Source: Clostridia bacterium (GTDB taxonomy: Bacteria > Bacillota > Clostridia > Oscillospirales > Acutalibacteraceae). From it: a stretch of DNA of 64,000 nucleotides. The stretch spans positions 1 through 64,000 of the forward strand of contig JAFQIG010000014.1 in the NCBI GenBank assembly GCA_017397655.1. The letters run 5' to 3'. Shown here piece by piece: positions 60,108 through 64,000 of the stretch. The notes under the pieces were generated by a model that saw only the letters and a program-made list of their open reading frames with translations, searched no databases and was not told the DNA's origin. The position numbers were made by a program, and so were the translations under genes. Within the stretch, counting starts at the first letter, position 1. The number at the start of each line of letters is the position of its first letter.

Positions 60108-61421
60108 ATGAACACGTATATACACTCGGTTTCACTTGATCCCGATAGATGTACCGGCTGTACGAGTTGTATGAAGCACTGTCCGACCGAGGCTATAAGA
60201 GTTAAGAACGGATGTGCAGAGATTGACTCTAACAGGTGTATAGACTGTGGTGAGTGTGTCCGACATTGTGTCAACAATGCAAAAAAAGCTGTTTGCGGAT
60301 CTTTCGATCAGCTTGCGGATTATAAGTGGAAGATCGCTTTGCCGGCACCGTCTCTGTTTGCACAGTTTACGGGACTTGAGGATGTGGATTACGTTCTTCA
60401 AGGCCTTCTCGACATCGGGTTCGATGATGTTTTCGAGGTTTCCAAGGCAGCCGAGATCGTTTCGGCTTACACCAGAAAATACATTAAGACAGAAGGAATC
60501 AAAAAGCCTGTAATCAGCAGTGCTTGTCCCGTAGTCGAAAGACTTATCCTGCTTCGCTTTCCGTCACTTCGTGATAACCTTATCCCGATGAAGCCTCCCG
60601 TTGAGGTTGCGGCGGAAATGGCAAAGGAAAAGGCGCTTCGTGAGCATCCGGAGCTACGCCGCGAGGATATTGCAACCTGCTTTATCTCTCCGTGTGCGGC
60701 GAAGGCAAGCTACATCAAGAATGAGTTCGGTACATACAAAAGTCAGGTCGATGTTGTAGTTTCGATCAGCGAGGTTTATTTCCAGCTTCTCAATGTTATG
60801 ACAAGAGGAAAAACTCCAAAGGTTTCTACTCAGTCGGGAATGATCGGACTCGGTTGGGCATCGTGCGGCGGAGAATCGTCTGCACTTCTCAACGACAACA
60901 ACATTTCGGTTGACGGAATTCACGATGTAATCGAAGTACTTGAAAAAATTGATAACGGCAATATCCCGACAGTAGATTTTGTAGAGCTTAATGCCTGTAC
61001 GGGCGGATGCGTCGGAGGCGTTCTCACTATAGAGAATCCGTATATTGCCAAGAACCGTTTGCAGACACTCAGACGTTATATGCCCGTGTCTCTCAACGTT
61101 ATTCCTGCCGATGAGGATTTCATTGCGGACAGCGTTCTTGCCGAGATACCGTCATATCCGTCAATAAACAGACTCGGCAAGAGTATCGGAGAGTCGATGC
61201 GCATGATGGCGCAGATACAGGCTATCCGTGAGAATCTTCCGGGAATCGACTGCGGCTCGTGCGGTGCGCCGACCTGCAGAGCGTTTGCAGAGGATTTAGT
61301 CAAGGGCACGGCCCATATTGACGACTGTATAATAGCTTATAAAGAGCTTATACAGGCATACATTAAAGATCAGAACCGTGGAAGTGGTGTAAAAAATGAC
61401 AGTCCGACAGCTTGCGAATAA
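60108..61421 (+). CDS. Putative sensory [FeFe]-hydrogenase (HydS-like)
   Basis: A 437-residue iron-sulfur protein. Two [4Fe-4S] ferredoxin motifs at the N-terminus (about 14-60) precede the hydrogenase large-subunit domain. H-cluster motif L1 reads S-S-A-C-P near 137 rather than T-S-C-C-P, L2 reads S-P-C-A-A-K near 195, and L3 reads N-A-C-T-G-G-C near 294. The four cluster ligands are kept but the proton-relay cysteine is Ala and the L2 Met is Ser, as in HydS-type sensory enzymes. A further four-Cys FeS domain lies near 382-400. ATG 60108 is preferred over TTG 60090. It overlaps the next gene by 26 bp. Confidence 0.85.
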   Translation: MNTYIHSVSLDPDRCTGCTSCMKHCPTEAIRVKNGCAEIDSNRCIDCGECVRHCVNNAKKAVCGSFDQLADYKWKIALPAPSLFAQFTGLEDVDYVLQGLLDIGFDDVFEVSKAAEIVSAYTRKYIKTEGIKKPVISSACPVVERLILLRFPSLRDNLIPMKPPVEVAAEMAKEKALREHPELRREDIATCFISPCAAKASYIKNEFGTYKSQVDVVVSISEVYFQLLNVMTRGKTPKVSTQSGMIGLGWASCGGESSALLNDNNISVDGIHDVIEVLEKIDNGNIPTVDFVELNACTGGCVGGVLTIENPYIAKNRLQTLRRYMPVSLNVIPADEDFIADSVLAEIPSYPSINRLGKSIGESMRMMAQIQAIRENLPGIDCGSCGAPTCRAFAEDLVKGTAHIDDCIIAYKELIQAYIKDQNRGSGVKNDSPTACE

Positions 61422-61722
61422 CGAAGGATTCGAGGCACTCGCTCTTCCCGAAGAGGACAGAGTCATCGACGGAGTATACATCGGTGATCTTCTGAGCTGG
61501 GTTATGGGCAGAGCCAAGGCAGACAATGCGTGGATCACAATTATGTCTAATATCAACATCGTTGCGGTCGCTTCGCTTGCGGATGTTGCTTGTATCGTGT
61601 TAGCGGAAAATGTTTCTCCCGAGCAGAAGGTCATTGATATGGCAAATGCCAAGGGAATCAACATTATCAAGAGTGCGCTGACTGCATACGAAGTCGCGGT
61701 ATTACTGTCAAAAAATAACTGA
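61396..61722 (+). CDS. DRTGG-domain protein 2
   Basis: A 108-residue DRTGG-fold protein, paralogous to that at 59294, overlapping the hydrogenase-like gene by 26 bp and ending 1 bp before the PHP gene. Its central D-L-L-S-W-V-M and I-V-A-V-A-S-L-A-D-V-A strands fit the family. Probably a ligand or redox-signal binding partner in the same pathway. Confidence 0.78.
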   Translation: MTVRQLANNEGFEALALPEEDRVIDGVYIGDLLSWVMGRAKADNAWITIMSNINIVAVASLADVACIVLAENVSPEQKVIDMANAKGINIIKSALTAYEVAVLLSKNN

Positions 61723-61723
61723 T

Positions 61724-62452
61724 ATGAACCGATATTTTTACGACTTTCACATTCATTCATGTCTTTCGCCGTGTGCGGATAATGATATGACTCCCAACAA
61801 TATTGCAGGTATGGCGGTCCTTGCAGGGCTTCAGATAGTCGCCCTTACCGACCACAATACTTGCAAAAATTGCCCCGCATTCTTTGAAGCGGCCAAGAAA
61901 AACGGACTTATACCGATTGCGGGAATGGAGCTTACCACGGCAGAGGATATACACGTTGTGTGCTTATTTGAACATCTGAGCGAAGCGATGAACTTCGACA
62001 GCGATGTCAATACACACAGATGTCTGATAAAGAACAGAACCGATATTTTCGGTGATCAGCTCATTACGGACGGCGATGACAATGTTATCGGTACGGATGA
62101 ATATCTGCTTTCAAACGCAACCGATCTCACTATCGAGGATGCCGCCACTCTTGTACTGAGTCATAACGGTGTGTGCTTTCCTGCACACGTTGACAGAGAG
62201 TCAAACGGAGTGATAGCGGTACTCGGCTCTTTCCCCGATGAACCTCACTTCAATTGTGCAGAGTTTCACGATTCGGGAAAACAGACCGAATACCTTGAAA
62301 GATTCGGAAATCTCCGTGACAAGGTGCTACTTACTTCTTCGGATGCCCATTATCTGTGGGATATCCGTGACAAGGAAGCGTATTTCGACCTTGAGGATGA
62401 GCCGTACAGCAGCGCTTTTGTCAGACAAAAATTATTTGAGAAATTAAGGTGA
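61724..62452 (+). CDS. PHP-domain phosphoesterase
   Basis: A 242-residue cytoplasmic PHP protein. Metal-binding motifs are intact: F-H-I-H-S-C near the N-terminus, L-T-D-H-N-T near 41, a Glu in G-M-E-L-T-T, P-A-H-V-D-R near 171 and S-S-D-A-H near 207. Related to nucleotide-phosphate-cleaving PHP enzymes (RNase AM/YciV-like). It starts 1 bp after the DRTGG gene. Unlike the PHP protein at 669 it has no signal peptide or dockerin. Confidence 0.87.
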   Translation: MNRYFYDFHIHSCLSPCADNDMTPNNIAGMAVLAGLQIVALTDHNTCKNCPAFFEAAKKNGLIPIAGMELTTAEDIHVVCLFEHLSEAMNFDSDVNTHRCLIKNRTDIFGDQLITDGDDNVIGTDEYLLSNATDLTIEDAATLVLSHNGVCFPAHVDRESNGVIAVLGSFPDEPHFNCAEFHDSGKQTEYLERFGNLRDKVLLTSSDAHYLWDIRDKEAYFDLEDEPYSSAFVRQKLFEKLR

Positions 62453-62462
62453 TGCCAAGAAT

Positions 62463-63011
62463 ATGAAGGAGCTTTCATTAAATATTCTTGATATTGCGCA
62501 GAATTCTATCAAAGCAGGTGCCTCAAACATTCACATATTGCTCAATGAGAATGAAGAGACGCTTATTATAACCGTCAGGGATGACGGCTGCGGAATGACT
62601 GCCGAGATACTGGAAAGAGTTGAAAATCCGTTTTATACCACAAGGACGACAAGAGACGTCGGAATGGGTATACCGCTTTTAAAGCTCGCAGCCGAGCAGA
62701 CGGGCGGAGAGGTGACGATAACCTCTGTCAGCGAAACGGATGACCCTGTAAATCACGGAACAACAATTTCTGCAAGTTTTTTTAAGAATCACCTTGACTT
62801 TACGCCGCTTGGCGATATAGTCACAACGGTTTGTACATTGATTCACGGTGCACCCGATATCGACTGGAGATACGAACATATCTATGGCGATAATACGGTA
62901 TTGCTCGATACAAAGCAAATGCGGGAAATATTAGGCGATGTACCGCTTGATGATATTGAGATTCTTAATTGGATACGGCAGTCCCTCTCGGAGGAATACG
63001 CCGCTTTATAA
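62463..63011 (+). CDS. GHKL ATPase-domain protein
   Basis: A 182-residue histidine-kinase-like ATPase domain without a phosphoacceptor domain. N box I-A-Q-N-S-I-K-A-G-A, D-D-G-C-G-M, F-Y-T-T-R and G-M-G-I-P-L are visible, followed by a C-terminal extension of about 70 residues. It recurs in clostridial hydrogenase operons. It may pair with the sensory hydrogenase as its output kinase. Confidence 0.82.
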   Translation: MKELSLNILDIAQNSIKAGASNIHILLNENEETLIITVRDDGCGMTAEILERVENPFYTTRTTRDVGMGIPLLKLAAEQTGGEVTITSVSETDDPVNHGTTISASFFKNHLDFTPLGDIVTTVCTLIHGAPDIDWRYEHIYGDNTVLLDTKQMREILGDVPLDDIEILNWIRQSLSEEYAAL

Positions 63012-63041
63012 AGATTTAATTTTAGAAAGGAAATAAAAGTT

Positions 63042-63413
63042 ATGAAATCATTGGCTGAGCTTGCTGCAATCAGAGAAAAGATGAAGGATAAGGTAGTTAT
63101 CCGTGAAGGTAGCGGAGACGTAAGAGTTGTTGTCGGTATGGCAACTTGCGGTATCGCTGCAGGTGCAAGACCCGTTCTTAACCGCTTTGTTGAAAAGATC
63201 AGCGAAGAAGGTCTTTCGGACAAGATCACGGTTACACAGACAGGATGCATCGGCATCTGCCAGTTTGAGCCTGTTGTTGAAATTTACGAAGCAGGCAAAG
63301 AAAAAGTTACTTATGTAAAAATGACAGCCGAAAAAGCTGACGAGGTTGTTGAAAAGCACCTTAAGGGCGGCAAGGTTGTTGCAGAATATACAATCAGTGC
63401 GGTAAACGCATAA
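63042..63413 (+). CDS. [2Fe-2S] ferredoxin-like subunit (HndB-like)
   Basis: A 123-residue thioredoxin-like ferredoxin. Cluster cysteines occur as A-T-C-G-I-A-A-G (C-x-x-x spacing to a missing second Cys, replaced by Ala/Gly) and T-G-C-I-G-I-C. HndB of NADP-reducing hydrogenases has a comparable domain. It precedes the NuoF-like gene by 13 bp. Confidence 0.82.
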   Translation: MKSLAELAAIREKMKDKVVIREGSGDVRVVVGMATCGIAAGARPVLNRFVEKISEEGLSDKITVTQTGCIGICQFEPVVEIYEAGKEKVTYVKMTAEKADEVVEKHLKGGKVVAEYTISAVNA

Positions 63414-63426
63414 CGGAGGTAATAAT

Positions 63427-64000
63427 ATGATTCGATCCCATGTATTGATTTGCGGCGGTACAGGCTGTACCTCTTCGGGTAGTGCGGTACTCATCGACAC
63501 CTTCGAAGAAGAACTTAAGAAGAACGGTCTTGAAGAGGAAATCAAGATTGTTAAAACAGGTTGTTTCGGACTTTGCGCATTAGGTCCCGTTGTTATCGTT
63601 TACCCTGAGGGAACTTTCTACAGCCAGGTCACTAAAGAGGATGTTAAGGAAATCGTAAGCGAGCATCTTCTCAAGGGCCGTATTGTTGAAAGACTTGTTT
63701 ACGCTGATGTCGGTGAAGATGTCAAGCAGGATGCACAGAAAGTTGTTGCTCTCAGCGACACTAACTTCTACAAGTCTCAGAAGAGAGTTGCTCTTCGTAA
63801 CTGCGGTGTTATCAATCCCGAAAGCATCGACGAGTATATCGCTATGGACGGTTACGCAGCTCTCGGTAAAGTACTTACAGAGATGAAGCCCGAAGACGTT
63901 ATCAACGTTATGAAGGAATCAGGACTTCGTGGCAGAGGCGGCGGAGGATTCCCGACAGGACTTAAGTGGAGCTTCACAGCTGCAAATCAGGCAGACCAGA
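63427..64000 (+). CDS. NuoF/HydB-like NADH-binding subunit, 3' end outside window
   Basis: The first 191 residues of the flavin- and NAD-binding subunit. An N-terminal [2Fe-2S] thioredoxin-like domain (C-G-G-T-G-C, then C-F-G-L-C) is followed by the NuoF domain, with the [10 protein letters not shown] nucleotide loop near residue 180. CGGAGG lies before ATG 63427. The reading frame runs off the window. With the 58775 product it forms the diaphorase module of an electron-bifurcating or NADH-dependent [FeFe]-hydrogenase. Confidence 0.93.
   Translation, partial: MIRSHVLICGGTGCTSSGSAVLIDTFEEELKKNGLEEEIKIVKTGCFGLCALGPVVIVYPEGTFYSQVTKEDVKEIVSEHLLKGRIVERLVYADVGEDVKQDAQKVVALSDTNFYKSQKRVALRNCGVINPESIDEYIAMDGYAALGKVLTEMKPEDVINVMKESGLRGRGGGGFPTGLKWSFTAANQADQ

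Overview
The window reads as a chromosomal segment of a Gram-positive, anaerobic, plant-fibre-associated gut or rumen Clostridia, most like Ruminococcus / Oscillospiraceae. Grounds: Shine-Dalgarno sites of the AGGAGG type before nearly every gene, consensus sigma-A promoters with 17-bp spacers, a secreted protein with a dockerin-like C-terminus, L-arabinose genes, and a NADH-linked [FeFe]-hydrogenase gene set. Species cannot be fixed from the sequence alone.

Layout. 1-400: tRNA-Leu(UAA) on the minus strand with promoter and terminator. 669-2648: secreted PHP-domain protein with dockerin. 2715-7822: plus-strand operon of sugar-nucleotide oxidoreductase, N-acetyltransferase, THUMP RNA methyltransferase, lipid kinase, polysaccharide deacetylase and GtrA protein (cell-surface glycan themes). 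7819-10443: minus-strand LicD and Na/Pi-cotransporter genes. 10558-14232: sialidase-fold glycosidase (possibly GH93 exo-arabinanase) with araA and araD. 14349-18559: minus-strand operon of Ig-like membrane protein, OmpR-type regulator, histidine kinase and ComEA-like HhH protein. 18625-21935: amidase, ABC-F ATPase, GNAT acetyltransferase.

22217-53519 is the outstanding region: about 31 kb, all on the plus strand. It starts with a degenerate EAL protein and contains six secreted proteins with SipW-cognate-type signal sequences (a hydrophobic stretch ending in A-W-F or a variant), as in TasA/camelysin matrix proteins; three related membrane-anchored proteins; four intact SipW-like Ser-His signal peptidases plus one whose catalytic residues are replaced; a membrane-anchored McrB-type AAA+ ATPase; its partner, a DUF2357-like protein with a 300-residue charged coiled coil; and one 5293-residue secreted protein made of about nine GLUG/beta-helix modules. 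Peptidases usually follow their presumed substrates directly. Two peptidases have long cytoplasmic tails with a recurring I-x-E-[YF]-L-x-[KQ]-Q motif and sit immediately before the ATPase. I read this as an uncharacterised surface fibre/matrix assembly system in which the McrBC-like pair was recruited to act on, or be docked by, the signal peptidases. The assembly role is inference; the gene content is seen.

53512-58520: a small unknown gene, an esterase, two tandem lipoproteins, an XRE regulator and two secreted membrane proteins. 58775-64000: a hydrogenase/redox operon with a NuoE-like subunit, two DRTGG proteins, two stand-alone GHKL ATPases, a putative sensory [FeFe]-hydrogenase lacking the proton-transfer cysteine, a PHP phosphoesterase, a 2Fe-2S ferredoxin, and the start of the NuoF-like subunit, cut by the window edge. 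Start codons were chosen from ribosome binding sites; several differ from the longest possible reading frame.
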